Source of the DNA: Chromatiales bacterium | GTDB lineage: Bacteria; Pseudomonadota; Gammaproteobacteria; UBA6429; Thiohalophilaceae | Direction of reading: 5' to 3' | Assembly (NCBI GenBank): GCA_027032075.1 | Contig: JALVOC010000089.1 | Coordinates: 62,001 to 126,000, forward strand | DNA length: 64,000 nucleotides | Shown here: positions 6,715 to 14,820 of the stretch, in pieces | Position numbering within the stretch: position 1 is the first letter of the stretch | Layout: each line of letters begins with the position of its first letter | The notes under the pieces: generated by a model | Told to the model about the DNA's origin: nothing | The model's input: the letters and a program-made list of their open reading frames with translations, nothing else | Database searches by the model: none | Position numbers and translations under genes: made by a program

Positions 6715-7950
6715 ATGTACGGACATCCCGACATGAGGCCGCCTGTGACACAGACCGCAAAACCGATCTCCATCTTCCGCCCCGGCCGGCACATCGCCAT
6801 GTCAGGCCAGGCGCTGGCGTTTTCCGAGGCCGACCTGGCCGCCACGGCCGAGGCCTACGATCCGGAGTTGCACGAAGCGCCGCTGACGGTGGGCCACCCC
6901 CGCCACGACGCCCCGGCCTATGGCTGGGTGTCGCGCCTGCAATATAGCGAGGACACCCTCGAGGCCGAACCCGCCCAGGTCGATCCCGCGTTCGCGGAAA
7001 TGGTTCGCAAGGGCCGTTTCAAGAAGGTTTCCGCCAGCTTCTATCCGCCTTCACATCCCGCCAACCCCAAGCCTGGCGTCTACTATCTGCGCCACGTCGG
7101 TTTCCTGGGCGCCCAGGCGCCGGCGGTGAAGGGGCTCAAGGCGGTGGAGTTTGCCGACGAAGCCGATGGCATTGTCACCATCGAGGCCGCTATCGCCGTC
7201 CCTGGCTCTCGCGGCACTGGGGCATCCTGCCCGGCGTTTTCCGAGAAGGAACACTGGGGCTTTCGCGCCATCGCCAACCTGCTGCGCAACCTGCGCGACC
7301 GGTGGATCGAGAAGGAAGGCGTGGAGGCCGCCGACCAGCTCTTGCCCAACTACCTGATCAGCGACATCGACCGCGCTGCGGAAGAGGAGACTGATGCCGC
7401 CGCCCCCGCATTTTCCGAACCCCAACCATCCCAACAGGAGGAGGCTATGCCGGACACCCGAACCGACAACGGACAAACCACCGATTTCGCAGAAAAGGAG
7501 ACCGAGCTGGCGGCCCGCGAACAGGCCTTGGCAGAGCGCGAGCAGGCCTTGGCTGAACAAGCCGCGGCGGCCCACCAGCGGGAAATCGCCGATTTCGCTG
7601 AGCAACTGGAAGCCGAGGGCCGGATCCTGCCGCGCCAGCGTCCCGGCATCAAGGCCGTGCTGGCCGCCGTTGATGCCGACCAGCCGCTGGAGTTCGGCGA
7701 GGGCGACGAACAGTACAAAGGCACCGCCGGCGCCTGGCTGCGCGAATTCCTGCAGACATTGCCGCCGCAGGTGGACTTCGCCGAACACAGCGCAATGGAG
7801 GATGAAACCGCCACTGCCGACTTCGCCGCGCCTGATGGCTACACCGTGGATCCGGCGCAGCTCGAGCTGCACCGCAAGATCCTGGCTTACGCCGAGGAGC
7901 ACAACACCGACTACGCCGCCGCGGCCCTCGCCGTCGGCGGTAACCAGTAA
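6715..7950 (+). CDS. Phage prohead protease with fused scaffold (Mu gpI-like)
   Basis: A 411-residue Mu gpI-type protein. Residues about 10-150 are the protease part, with the family segments ISIFRPGRH, LTVGHPRHDAPAYGWVSRLQ and KKVSASFYPP. After about residue 245 comes a coiled-coil scaffold (ELAAREQALAEREQALAEQ) that is also made separately from an internal start. During head assembly the scaffold shapes the prohead and the protease then removes it. The ATG at 6715 lacks a visible ribosome site; an ATG six codons later (6733) is an alternative. The gene opens the second head block after the accessory island. Confidence 0.85.
   Translation: MYGHPDMRPPVTQTAKPISIFRPGRHIAMSGQALAFSEADLAATAEAYDPELHEAPLTVGHPRHDAPAYGWVSRLQYSEDTLEAEPAQVDPAFAEMVRKGRFKKVSASFYPPSHPANPKPGVYYLRHVGFLGAQAPAVKGLKAVEFADEADGIVTIEAAIAVPGSRGTGASCPAFSEKEHWGFRAIANLLRNLRDRWIEKEGVEAADQLLPNYLISDIDRAAEEETDAAAPAFSEPQPSQQEEAMPDTRTDNGQTTDFAEKETELAAREQALAEREQALAEQAAAAHQREIADFAEQLEAEGRILPRQRPGIKAVLAAVDADQPLEFGEGDEQYKGTAGAWLREFLQTLPPQVDFAEHSAMEDETATADFAAPDGYTVDPAQLELHRKILAYAEEHNTDYAAAALAVGGNQ
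7447..7950 (+). CDS. Nested scaffold protein from internal start (Mu gpZ-like)
   Basis: An in-frame ATG at codon 245 of the protease gene is preceded by AGGAGG with a five-base gap, the strongest ribosome site in this region. It would give a 167-residue scaffold with a long heptad-like coiled coil at its start and the same C-terminus as the full protein. Mu gene Z and lambda Nu3 work this way: many scaffold copies per protease-scaffold fusion. Separate production is inferred from the ribosome site and the family precedent. Confidence 0.72.
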   Translation: MPDTRTDNGQTTDFAEKETELAAREQALAEREQALAEQAAAAHQREIADFAEQLEAEGRILPRQRPGIKAVLAAVDADQPLEFGEGDEQYKGTAGAWLREFLQTLPPQVDFAEHSAMEDETATADFAAPDGYTVDPAQLELHRKILAYAEEHNTDYAAAALAVGGNQ

Positions 7951-7962
7951 GAGGAGACTGCC

Positions 7963-8373
7963 ATGCAGAGCATCACCACCCTTTCCCTCACCAAGGCCGC
8001 CAGCGGCGCCATCACGGCCCGCCGCGCGGTCGGCTTCGACGGCGCCCAGGCTGCTGTCCAGGGCCAGAAGATCCTGGGCATCGCCCATACCGACGCCGCC
8101 GCTGGCGATCTGGTTTCCATCGATGCCAAGGGTACGGCCATCGTCGAGGCCGGCGCCGCCATCAACATCGGCGATTCGCTCATCGTCGACACACAGGGCC
8201 GGGCCATTCCGACCACTGGCAACCTTGCCGTGGGCGCCGGCGCTACCGCCGTGACCTCGACCGCCGCCAACGGCGAGATCCTCACCGGCGGCGACCTGCC
8301 CGAGTACGTCTTCGCCGACGCGCTGGAAGCCGCAGCAGGCGCCGGCGAGTTCATCGAAGTGGTGCTGCGTTAA
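7963..8373 (+). CDS. Head decoration/cement protein, DUF2190 family
   Basis: A 136-residue alanine- and glycine-rich protein of the DUF2190 type found just before major capsid genes. Family traits are the KILGIAHTDAAAGDLVSIDAKGTAIVEAG segment around residues 30-60, and the INIGDSLIVDTQGRAIP segment, a beta-rich fold that sits on the capsid surface or stabilises capsomers. It starts six to seven bases after AGAGGAG. The position between scaffold and capsid gene supports the role. Confidence 0.82.
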   Translation: MQSITTLSLTKAASGAITARRAVGFDGAQAAVQGQKILGIAHTDAAAGDLVSIDAKGTAIVEAGAAINIGDSLIVDTQGRAIPTTGNLAVGAGATAVTSTAANGEILTGGDLPEYVFADALEAAAGAGEFIEVVLR

Positions 8374-8403
8374 TCACCCGACCTCAACAAAAGGAGAGAA
8401 ATC

Positions 8404-9327
8404 ATGCCGCAGAACGCAAGTCAGGTCCGGGTGATCGACCCGGTACTTTCCAATGTCGCCCAGGGCTACCGCCATCCCGAACATGTAGGTCACGTCCTGT
8501 TCCCGCGCGTGCCGGTGCAGGTCTCCGGCGGCCAGGTGCTGGAATTCGGCAAAGAGAGCTTCCGGCTCTACAACGCCCGTCGCGCACCCGGTGCCAACAC
8601 CAAGCGGGTCGAATTCGGCTACCTGGGCAAGCCTTTCGCACTGGTTCAGGACGCGCTGGAGGGTAAGGTCCCGTTCGAGTACCTGCGTGACGCCAACCGC
8701 GCACCTGGTGTCAACCTCGGCACCCGCGCCACCAATGGCACCATGCGCGCCCTGTCGCTGGCGCTGGAGAATGAGCAGGCAGCCATCGCCCGCAACGCGG
8801 CCAACTACGATGCAAACCATGTCGTCGATCTGGCGGCCGCCAAGTGGACCGACGACGCCAACAACCCGAACAAGGATCTGGACACCGGCAAGACGGCCAT
8901 CGCCGACACCATCGGCATCGAGCCTAATACGCTAGTGCTGTCCCGGGCGGCCTTCATGGCAGCCAAGAACAACGCCAACGTGATCAACCGCTTCAAGTAC
9001 ACCAGCAAGGAATCCATCACCGTCGAGATGCTGGCCAACCTCTGGGATCTGGAGCGCGTGGTGGTGGGCAAGGCCATCAGCTTCGACGACAACGACAACA
9101 GCAGCTCCATCTGGGGCAGTGATGCCGTCCTCGCCTACGTGCCGGCCGAGCCCTCCGGCATGGAAGAGCCGAGCTACGGCTACACCTACACGATGGAGGG
9201 CCACCCCATCGTCGAGCAGGCCTACCAGGACCGCAACGCAAAGAGCTGGATCTACCCGGTGACCTATGAGCGCGTGCCGGTGCTCTCCGGCATGACCGCG
9301 GGCTACCTGCTGCAGAACGTAGGCTGA
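8404..9327 (+). CDS. Phage major capsid protein
   Basis: A 307-residue capsid protein, the shell subunit, expected to have the HK97 fold. The order scaffold-decoration-capsid and the length support this, as do segments such as VGHVLFPRVPVQVSGGQVLEFGK near the start, the ALSLALENEQAAIARNAANYDANH helix around residues 120-145, LVLSRAAFMA and the C-terminal WIYPVTYERVPVL. The sequence differs from Mu gpT and looks more like the capsid family usually paired with DUF2190 decoration proteins, so the head module may be chimeric. AAGGAGAG precedes the ATG. Confidence 0.85.
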   Translation: MPQNASQVRVIDPVLSNVAQGYRHPEHVGHVLFPRVPVQVSGGQVLEFGKESFRLYNARRAPGANTKRVEFGYLGKPFALVQDALEGKVPFEYLRDANRAPGVNLGTRATNGTMRALSLALENEQAAIARNAANYDANHVVDLAAAKWTDDANNPNKDLDTGKTAIADTIGIEPNTLVLSRAAFMAAKNNANVINRFKYTSKESITVEMLANLWDLERVVVGKAISFDDNDNSSSIWGSDAVLAYVPAEPSGMEEPSYGYTYTMEGHPIVEQAYQDRNAKSWIYPVTYERVPVLSGMTAGYLLQNVG

Positions 9328-9379
9328 TGAGTGAAACGGGGAGCGGCAACGCTCCCCACCTATCTTCGAGGAACAAACC

Positions 9380-9583
9380 ATGCCCAAGTACGACGTGAAA
9401 CGCCCCGTCAAAATCGACGGCGATATCCACAAACCGGGTTGCAAACCGCTGAAGCTGGCTGCCAAGGCCGCCGCGCCGCTGGTCGAATCCGGCAGCCTGG
9501 CGGAAATAGTTGCCCAGTCGGATGACAATAAAGAACAGGATCCCAAGTCCGGTGCACAAACCGGGAACACCGCGAAGAAGTAA
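9380..9583 (+). CDS. Small head-region protein, 67 residues (Mu gp35 position)
   Basis: A 67-residue protein lying between the capsid gene and gp36, the place held by gp35 in Mu. The front reads MPKYDVKRPVKIDGDIHKPG, then an alanine-rich helix (LKLAAKAAAPLVESGSL), then a polar tail. This pattern recurs in small proteins of Mu-like and other phages with no assigned function. It ends three bases before the next gene. It may join the head-tail interface, but that is inferred from position only. Confidence 0.6.
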   Translation: MPKYDVKRPVKIDGDIHKPGCKPLKLAAKAAAPLVESGSLAEIVAQSDDNKEQDPKSGAQTGNTAKK

Positions 9584-9586
9584 GCC

Positions 9587-10000
9587 ATGCCCTACACCAC
9601 CCAGGCCGCTTTGATCGACCGCTTCGGCAACGAGGAGCTGCTGCAACTCGCAGACCGGGACGGCGACGGCGTGATCGACACCGCCGTGGTCGACCAGGCC
9701 ATCACCGACGCCGACGCGGAGATCGACGGCTACCTGGGCGCGGGCGGCTACACCGTGCCGCTCGATCCGGTGCCGACAGTGATCGCCAGCCTGTCGGCGG
9801 ACATCACCCGCTATCGGCTTTATGACGATCTGGCCCCGGACGCCGTGCGCACCCGCTACGAGGACGCCCGCCGCATGCTGGAGGCCATCGCCGCAGGCAG
9901 GGTGTCGCTGGGCGCAAACGACACCACCGGTAGCGCCGGCAGCCCGGAGTTCGAGGCGCCTGACAGAGTGTTCAGTCAGTCCACGTTGGAGGACTTTTAA
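9587..10000 (+). CDS. DUF1320 head-tail connector-like protein (Mu gp36)
   Basis: A 137-residue DUF1320 protein. The signature front YTTQAALIDRFGNEELLQLADRDGDGVID and the following AITDADAEIDGYLGAGGYTVPL region match Mu gp36, thought to be a head-tail connector that sits between portal and tail. The DRDGDGVID loop looks like a calcium-binding loop. The next gene begins at the base after the stop, so the two are translated together. Confidence 0.88.
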   Translation: MPYTTQAALIDRFGNEELLQLADRDGDGVIDTAVVDQAITDADAEIDGYLGAGGYTVPLDPVPTVIASLSADITRYRLYDDLAPDAVRTRYEDARRMLEAIAAGRVSLGANDTTGSAGSPEFEAPDRVFSQSTLEDF

Positions 10001-10561
10001 ATGGGCCTTATCGCCACAGTTGAAGACGCCTTGCTGGCCGAGATCGGCGCCGCCCTGGGCAATACCGTGCGCAAGACCGGCTCCCTGCCGGGCGGCTGGA
10101 CGCTGGACGCCTTGCAGCGCGCGTTGCAGTTCGCGCCAGGGGCCTACGTGGCCTTCCAGGGCGCCAACCCCGGCAGCGGCGCCGGATATCTCAATGGCCG
10201 CTTCACCGTGTATGTGGTGAGCAAGGGTGCTTCCGAAGCCGATCGGCGCCGCGGCAACGCCCGCGTGATGGGCGCCTACGACATGCTCGAGCGCCTGCTG
10301 CCCCGCCTCGCCGTGCTCCGCGTGCCGGACATCGGCTCGCTCAAGGTGGCCGGCGTGGACAACCTGTTCCGCGATGCCATGTTCGAGCTGGGCGGCACGG
10401 TTTACGGCATCAACCTGGGGCTGCCCAACATGCCGTTCGATTACCAGGCGGATACAACGTCACTAGACGACTTCATTACCTTCGATGCGATCTACGACAT
10501 CGATACCACCCAGGATGGCGAGCCAGAGGCCAACGACTACGTGACCGATTTGAACCTGTAG
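10001..10561 (+). CDS. DUF1834 tail terminator-like protein (Mu gp37)
   Basis: A 186-residue DUF1834 protein, the Mu gp37 family, placed between connector gp36 and tail genes and expected to cap the tail tube at the head end. The start MGLIATVEDALLAEI and the central FTVYVVSKGASEADRRRGNARVMGAYDMLERLLP segment are typical. The C-terminal acidic tail (TTSLDDFITFDAIYDID) is also common in the family. It begins immediately after the gp36 stop codon. Confidence 0.85.
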   Translation: MGLIATVEDALLAEIGAALGNTVRKTGSLPGGWTLDALQRALQFAPGAYVAFQGANPGSGAGYLNGRFTVYVVSKGASEADRRRGNARVMGAYDMLERLLPRLAVLRVPDIGSLKVAGVDNLFRDAMFELGGTVYGINLGLPNMPFDYQADTTSLDDFITFDAIYDIDTTQDGEPEANDYVTDLNL

Positions 10562-10570
10562 GAGACGACC

Positions 10571-10759
10571 ATGACCGACATGATTTTCATCAAGCCTGCC
10601 AAGAGCGTGAAAGTGCGCGACCCGCAAAGCGGCGAGCACCTTCTCGATACCGGCGAGGCCAAGCCTCGCACCCGCTACTGGTTGCGCCGCCTGAAAGATG
10701 GCGATGTTGTCGAGGCGCAGCCTCCCAAATCCACCAAGAAGGCCACCAGCAAGGAGTAA
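10571..10759 (+). CDS. DUF2635 small tail protein (Mu gp38)
   Basis: A 62-residue DUF2635 protein. The front MIFIKPAKSVKVRDPQSGEHLLDTGEAKPRTRYWLRRLKDGDV is the family consensus almost end to end, followed by a lysine-rich tail. Its role in tail assembly is not established. Position directly before the sheath gene is the Mu order. GGAGACGACC precedes the ATG. Confidence 0.88.
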   Translation: MTDMIFIKPAKSVKVRDPQSGEHLLDTGEAKPRTRYWLRRLKDGDVVEAQPPKSTKKATSKE

Positions 10760-10765
10760 TGAGCG

Positions 10766-12241
10766 ATGCCGATTTCCTTCAATGACATCCCCGGCAACAT
10801 CCGGGTGCCGCTCGTCTATATCGAGTTCGACAACACCCGCGCAGTGCAGGGCACACCAGCCATTTCGCACAAGATCCTGGTGCTGGGCCAACGCCTGGCA
10901 GCAGGCTCCGTGCCCGCAGGCGTGCCGACCCGCATCACTTCGGACGCCCAGGTCGAGAACGCCTTCGTTCGCGGCGCCATGCTGGCCGAGATGGTCAAGG
11001 CCGTGCGCATGGCCAACCCCTACACCGAGACCTGGGCCATCGCCCTGGATGACGATGGCGCGGCGGTTGCTGCTACCGGCAGCATCGATACCTCGGGCCA
11101 AGCCACCGAAAGCGGCACGCTGAACGTCTACATCGGCGGCAAGCGGGTGCGGGTTGGCATCAAGAGCGGCGACGCCGGCGACGCGGTGGCCACGGCGCTT
11201 GCGGCCGCCATCAACGCCGACGACACCCTGCCGGTGACCGCAGCGGTCAATGGCACAGTCACCACCCAGGTGGACTTGACCGCCCGCAACAAGGGCGAAG
11301 CTGCCAACAGCATCGACCTTCGCACCAACTACTACCAGGGCGAGCGCACACCGGCCGGGATCGCGGTGGCCATCACCGCCATGAGCGGCGGCGCCGCCAA
11401 TCCGGACATCAGCACCGCCATCGCCGCCTTCGGCGACGAATGGTGGAACACCATCGTCATGCCCTACACCGACACCGCCAACCTCGACGTCCTGGAAACG
11501 GAGCTGTCCGACCGCTGGGGTCCGACGCGGATGATCGACGGGATCGCCTACACCGCCTACAAGGGAACCCATGCCGCCACCGGCACGTTCGGCGAGAGCC
11601 GCAACGGCCATCTGGTCACCTGCATGGGCACCGGTGCAAGCCCGACCCCGCCGTACATCTGGGCGGCGGTCTACGCCGCTGTGGCAGCCTTCTCCGTCAC
11701 CAACGATCCGGCCCGGCCGCTGCAGACCCTGCCTCTGCCCGGCATCCTGCCACCGGCCGTAGAAGACCGCTGGACGATGGAAGAGCGTAACCTGCTGCTG
11801 TATGACGGGATCTCCACCTGCAGCGTGGATGCCGGCGGGCAGGTGCTCATCGAGCGGGCGATCACCACGTACCAGACCAACAGCTATGGCGTGGCCGACA
11901 CCTCCTACCTGGACGTGACTACCCCGGCCACGCTCAGCTACATTCGCTACGCCACCCGGGCGCGCATCACCCAGAAGTTCCCGCGCCACAAGCTGGCCGA
12001 CGACGGCACCGCCTTCGGTCCCGGCCAGGCCATCGTCACGCCCGCCATCATCCGCGCCGAGCTGCTGGCGCTGTTCCGGGATCTGGAGATGAAGGGGCTG
12101 GTCGAGGATTTCGAGCAGTACAAGACCGACCTCATCGTGGAGCGCAACGCCGACGACCCGAACCGGGTGGACGTGATGAGTCCGCCGAATCTGGTCAACC
12201 AGCTGCGCGTCTTCGCCGAGCAGATCCAGTTCATTGTTTAA
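10766..12241 (+). CDS. Tail sheath protein (Mu gpL-like)
   Basis: A 491-residue contractile sheath protein. The start MPISFNDIPGNIRVPLVYIEFDNTRA, the central glycine-rich domain, the DEWWNTIVMPYTD region near residue 228, and the C-terminal DSYLDVTTPATLSYIRYATRARITQKFPRHKLADDGT-type segment (residues 370-415) are characteristic of gpL. Sheath subunits stack on the tube and contract to drive it through the envelope. The length is normal. This gene shows that the phage is a myovirus. Confidence 0.93.
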   Translation: MPISFNDIPGNIRVPLVYIEFDNTRAVQGTPAISHKILVLGQRLAAGSVPAGVPTRITSDAQVENAFVRGAMLAEMVKAVRMANPYTETWAIALDDDGAAVAATGSIDTSGQATESGTLNVYIGGKRVRVGIKSGDAGDAVATALAAAINADDTLPVTAAVNGTVTTQVDLTARNKGEAANSIDLRTNYYQGERTPAGIAVAITAMSGGAANPDISTAIAAFGDEWWNTIVMPYTDTANLDVLETELSDRWGPTRMIDGIAYTAYKGTHAATGTFGESRNGHLVTCMGTGASPTPPYIWAAVYAAVAAFSVTNDPARPLQTLPLPGILPPAVEDRWTMEERNLLLYDGISTCSVDAGGQVLIERAITTYQTNSYGVADTSYLDVTTPATLSYIRYATRARITQKFPRHKLADDGTAFGPGQAIVTPAIIRAELLALFRDLEMKGLVEDFEQYKTDLIVERNADDPNRVDVMSPPNLVNQLRVFAEQIQFIV

Positions 12242-12254
12242 GGAGACCTGAACC

Positions 12255-12608
12255 ATGCATCCACTCACCGGTAAAGCGACCATCTATGTGGACGGCGATC
12301 AGCTGTACATGGAGGACGGCGCGAAAGCCAACCCCGGCGGCATCAGCCGCCAGTTCGAGCGCCACGGCGGCGTCACCTACAGCCGCGAGGAGGAAGTGCC
12401 GCCGTCCGTGGAGGGCAACATCCTGCACACCAAGGACACGGACGTGCTGGCGCTGTCCGCCATCGACGGCGCCACGGTCATCTTCGAAACCGACACCGGC
12501 CACAAGTACGTTATGCGCGGCGCCGCCGTCGAGAACCCGGTGGAGATCGACGCCAGCTCCGGCAAGAGCGCCATTCGCCTGGTCGGCGATTCATTCGACA
12601 AGATGTGA
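12255..12608 (+). CDS. Tail tube protein (Mu gpM-like)
   Basis: A 117-residue tail tube protein. It directly follows the sheath, as in Mu, and is of typical length. The front reads GKATIYVDGDQLYMEDGAKANPGG, with the RERHGGVTYSREEEVPPSVEG-like segment after it and VIFETDTGHKYVMRGAAVENP further on, all beta-strand pattern segments of the family. Hexameric rings of this protein form the inner channel for DNA. AAGGAGACC precedes the ATG. Confidence 0.9.
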   Translation: MHPLTGKATIYVDGDQLYMEDGAKANPGGISRQFERHGGVTYSREEEVPPSVEGNILHTKDTDVLALSAIDGATVIFETDTGHKYVMRGAAVENPVEIDASSGKSAIRLVGDSFDKM

Positions 12609-12616
12609 GGTAAGCC

Positions 12617-12934
12617 GTGAAGACAGTCAAACGTGAATTGCAGGACGGGGTGGAAATCGGCGGCAAGCTGGCCCGGGAATTCGAAATGCGCGAGGCCACC
12701 GCCGGCGACATGTTCGATGCCGAGGCGCTGGCGCCGGCCGACAAGCAGGTCGCCTATCACGGCGCCCTGATCTCGCGTCAGTTGGTACGCCTGGGCGACA
12801 TGCCTGGCCCCATTGATTTCGACATCATCCGCCGTCTGACCCCGGTGGACTTCGGCATTCTCTACGCTGCCCAGCAGGAGCTGGAAGCCCTGGGAAAGCC
12901 GCCGTCGAACAACGACGATGCTGGCACAACCTGA
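12617..12934 (+). CDS. Tail assembly chaperone, short form (Mu gp41-like)
   Basis: A 105-residue product starting at GTG after a GAGGTAA ribosome site. It belongs to the tail assembly chaperone family 41/14 (VKRELQDGVEIGGKLAREFEMREATAGDMFDAE). It lies between tube and tape measure, where contractile and lambdoid phages carry a chaperone pair made by programmed frameshifting. The C-terminal part, MPGPIDFDIIRRLTPVDFGILYAAQQELEALG, ends just before the slippery site. Without the shift, translation ends at 12934 with a short polar tail. It holds the tape measure protein during tail assembly. Confidence 0.88.
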   Translation: MKTVKRELQDGVEIGGKLAREFEMREATAGDMFDAEALAPADKQVAYHGALISRQLVRLGDMPGPIDFDIIRRLTPVDFGILYAAQQELEALGKPPSNNDDAGTT

Positions 12935-13059
12935 TCCTGATGCTGGCGGTGCGCACCAGCTGGAGCCGTGACGAGATCATGGCCATGCCGGCCGCCGAAT
13001 TCGCCTATTACGCCGCCACCCTCATCGAGATGAGCAATCCGGAAGAGCACGATGTCTGA
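12617..13059 (+). CDS. Tail assembly chaperone, -1 frameshift fusion (gp41-gp42 type)
   Basis: A second frame (-1 relative to the chaperone) is open across the end of the short product and runs to 13059, encoding HNLILMLAVRTSWSRDEIMAM, then EFAYYAATLIEMSNPEE. That is a typical second-half chaperone sequence, but it has no start of its own with a ribosome site. A GGGAAAG heptamer at 12892-12898 lies in the right phase (G GGA AAG). After 94 codons a slip gives 53 further residues, so the fusion is 147 residues. Mu and lambda make equivalent fusions at a low ratio. The shift is inferred from phase, motif and position. Confidence 0.82.
12892..12898 (+). promoter_or_regulatory. -1 ribosomal frameshift slippery heptamer GGGAAAG
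   Basis: The heptamer reads G GGA AAG in the zero frame, the exact X XXY YYZ form, and is the same sequence that lambda uses for gpG-gpT. Slipping by one base enters the open -1 frame ending at 13059. Confidence 0.82.
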
Positions 13060-14818
13060 CGCCCTGAAACTTGCCATGACCATTACCGCCGCTGACCTGG
13101 CCAGCGGCGTTTTGCGCAGGTTCCAGCGCCGCATCACCGGCGCCGGCGATGTGGCGAAGAAGGTGCAGAAGGACTACGACCGGATGGTCGTCTCTCTCAA
13201 CCGTGGCGTGAAGGCGCTTGCAGTGACCGGGTATGTCGTCGCCAAGCTGCGGCCCGGCGTCAATGCCGCCGCCGAACTCCAGGGCGAGATGATCGGACTG
13301 CGCGCGGAACTCTCCGGCGCCAATACGGACGCGGCCGAACTAGCCAAACACATGACAGAGGTGCGCAAGACCGCCTTCAGCGTGCAGGCGAAAACGCCGT
13401 TCGATATCGGCCAGATCGTCGCCCTGGAAAAGGAACTGGTCAAAGCCGGCGCCCGGATCCAGGACGTCATCGGCGAAAAGGGTGCGGCCGCTGCCGCTGC
13501 GGCGCTGGCCACCTACGAGAAAATGGAGCCGGTACTGGCCGGCACCGCGCTCATCGGCATCGGCACGCCCTTCAAGATCGCCGCCGACGGTTATGCCGAT
13601 CTTGCAGATCAGATCTCCCGCGCCGCATCGGCCTCCACGGTCGGCGCATCCGAAATCGCTGACTCGGCCCGCTACGCTGCCGGCCCCCTGGCCTCCCTGG
13701 GCCGATCCACCAACGAGATGCTCGCGCTGGTGGCGGTCATGGCCCAGGTGGGCGTCACCGGCTCGATGGCTGGCACCAGCCTTAAGAACTTTTTCCTTCA
13801 GGCGGCCAAGCAGGATGTCCTCAAGGACGCCAACGGGAAGCTCAAGAGCACCGCGGAGATCATCGACATTCTGCGCAAGCGGACCGAGGGCATGGGCGAT
13901 GCCCAGAAGAACACGCTTCTGACCAAAATCTTCGGCGAGCAAGGGCTGCCCGTCGCGCTGGCCTTGCTCAACACGGGCAAGGGCAGCTTCGAGGACATCG
14001 TTCGCTCGATGCGCGATGCATTGCCCCTGTCTGAAAAGCTGCGCCTGCAAATGGAAGGCTTCGGCCGCCAACTCGACTCTCTTTCCGGCACCAGTAAATC
14101 CGCCCTGGCGATTCTGTTCGAACCCGCCCTGGCGCCGCTGACCGCGCTCATCGCCAAAACCAACGAGTGGGTGGCGGCGCTCGGCAAGGCAGCGATGGAA
14201 AACGAGCGCATCGGTCAGGCCGTCACCTATGGCGCTGGCGGCATCGTTGCGGCCGGCGTTGCCTATGGTGTAGGAAAAATCCTACAAGGCGGCGCCGCCG
14301 GCCTGCGGGTCATGAAGGGTCTGAAGGGCATCGGCGGATTGGCCGGTGGCATCGCTACGGGCAAGGCGGTGGAAGCCGCCACCGGGGTCACACCGGTGTT
14401 CGTCACCAACTGGCCGGCAGGCGGGATGCCAACGCTGCCCGGCATGGGTGTTGGAACCACAGCGGGCAAATCCGCATGGAAACTGCTGGGCAAGGCCGGC
14501 GGCGTGTTGGGTGTCGGCATGGCAGGGTATGGCATCGGAACGCTCATCAACAAGACGCTTATCGAGGGCACCGAAGCAGGTCGCCGGTTCCAGCAGGTGC
14601 TTGGTGAAGGCATCGCCCGAACGCTCGCCTTCTTCGGCAATGAGGAGGCCAGCCGTGCCATCGCCAACAACGACCGTCGGGAGCGGATGCGCGGCGAGGT
14701 GGTCGTCCGTGTGCGCCCGGAGCGCGGCGCCGAAGCGCGCACCGAGAAGGCGCGCGCGGAAGGCGGTCTGGATTTGACGGCAGAGTCAGAAGTTGGGTTT
14801 GCGGCAGGAGGATGGTGA
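13052..14818 (+). CDS. Tail tape measure protein
   Basis: A 588-residue protein, starting inside the end of the frameshift frame. The TP901/Mu type core is seen from about residue 70 to 330: AAELQGEMIGLRAELSGANT, then IADSARYAAGPLASLGRSTNEMLALVAVMAQVGVTGSMAGTSLKNFFLQ-type sequence around residues 205-250. Several glycine-rich hydrophobic stretches follow (residues 390-500), which may insert into the host membrane, and the end is charged. The length is short for the family; because tape measure length sets tail length, a fairly short tail is expected. The stop is three bases from the end of a convergent gene. Confidence 0.9.
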   Translation: MSDALKLAMTITAADLASGVLRRFQRRITGAGDVAKKVQKDYDRMVVSLNRGVKALAVTGYVVAKLRPGVNAAAELQGEMIGLRAELSGANTDAAELAKHMTEVRKTAFSVQAKTPFDIGQIVALEKELVKAGARIQDVIGEKGAAAAAAALATYEKMEPVLAGTALIGIGTPFKIAADGYADLADQISRAASASTVGASEIADSARYAAGPLASLGRSTNEMLALVAVMAQVGVTGSMAGTSLKNFFLQAAKQDVLKDANGKLKSTAEIIDILRKRTEGMGDAQKNTLLTKIFGEQGLPVALALLNTGKGSFEDIVRSMRDALPLSEKLRLQMEGFGRQLDSLSGTSKSALAILFEPALAPLTALIAKTNEWVAALGKAAMENERIGQAVTYGAGGIVAAGVAYGVGKILQGGAAGLRVMKGLKGIGGLAGGIATGKAVEAATGVTPVFVTNWPAGGMPTLPGMGVGTTAGKSAWKLLGKAGGVLGVGMAGYGIGTLINKTLIEGTEAGRRFQQVLGEGIARTLAFFGNEEASRAIANNDRRERMRGEVVVRVRPERGAEARTEKARAEGGLDLTAESEVGFAAGGW

Positions 14819-14820
14819 TG

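Noticed and set aside
7051-8088. Minus-strand ORF of 345 codons over the protease-scaffold gene
   Set aside because: Antisense shadow; both plus-strand products are recognisable and have ribosome sites.
10463-12283. Minus-strand ORF of 606 codons
   Set aside because: Shadow of the sheath gene in high-GC DNA; repetitive glycine, histidine and aspartate content without a fold pattern.
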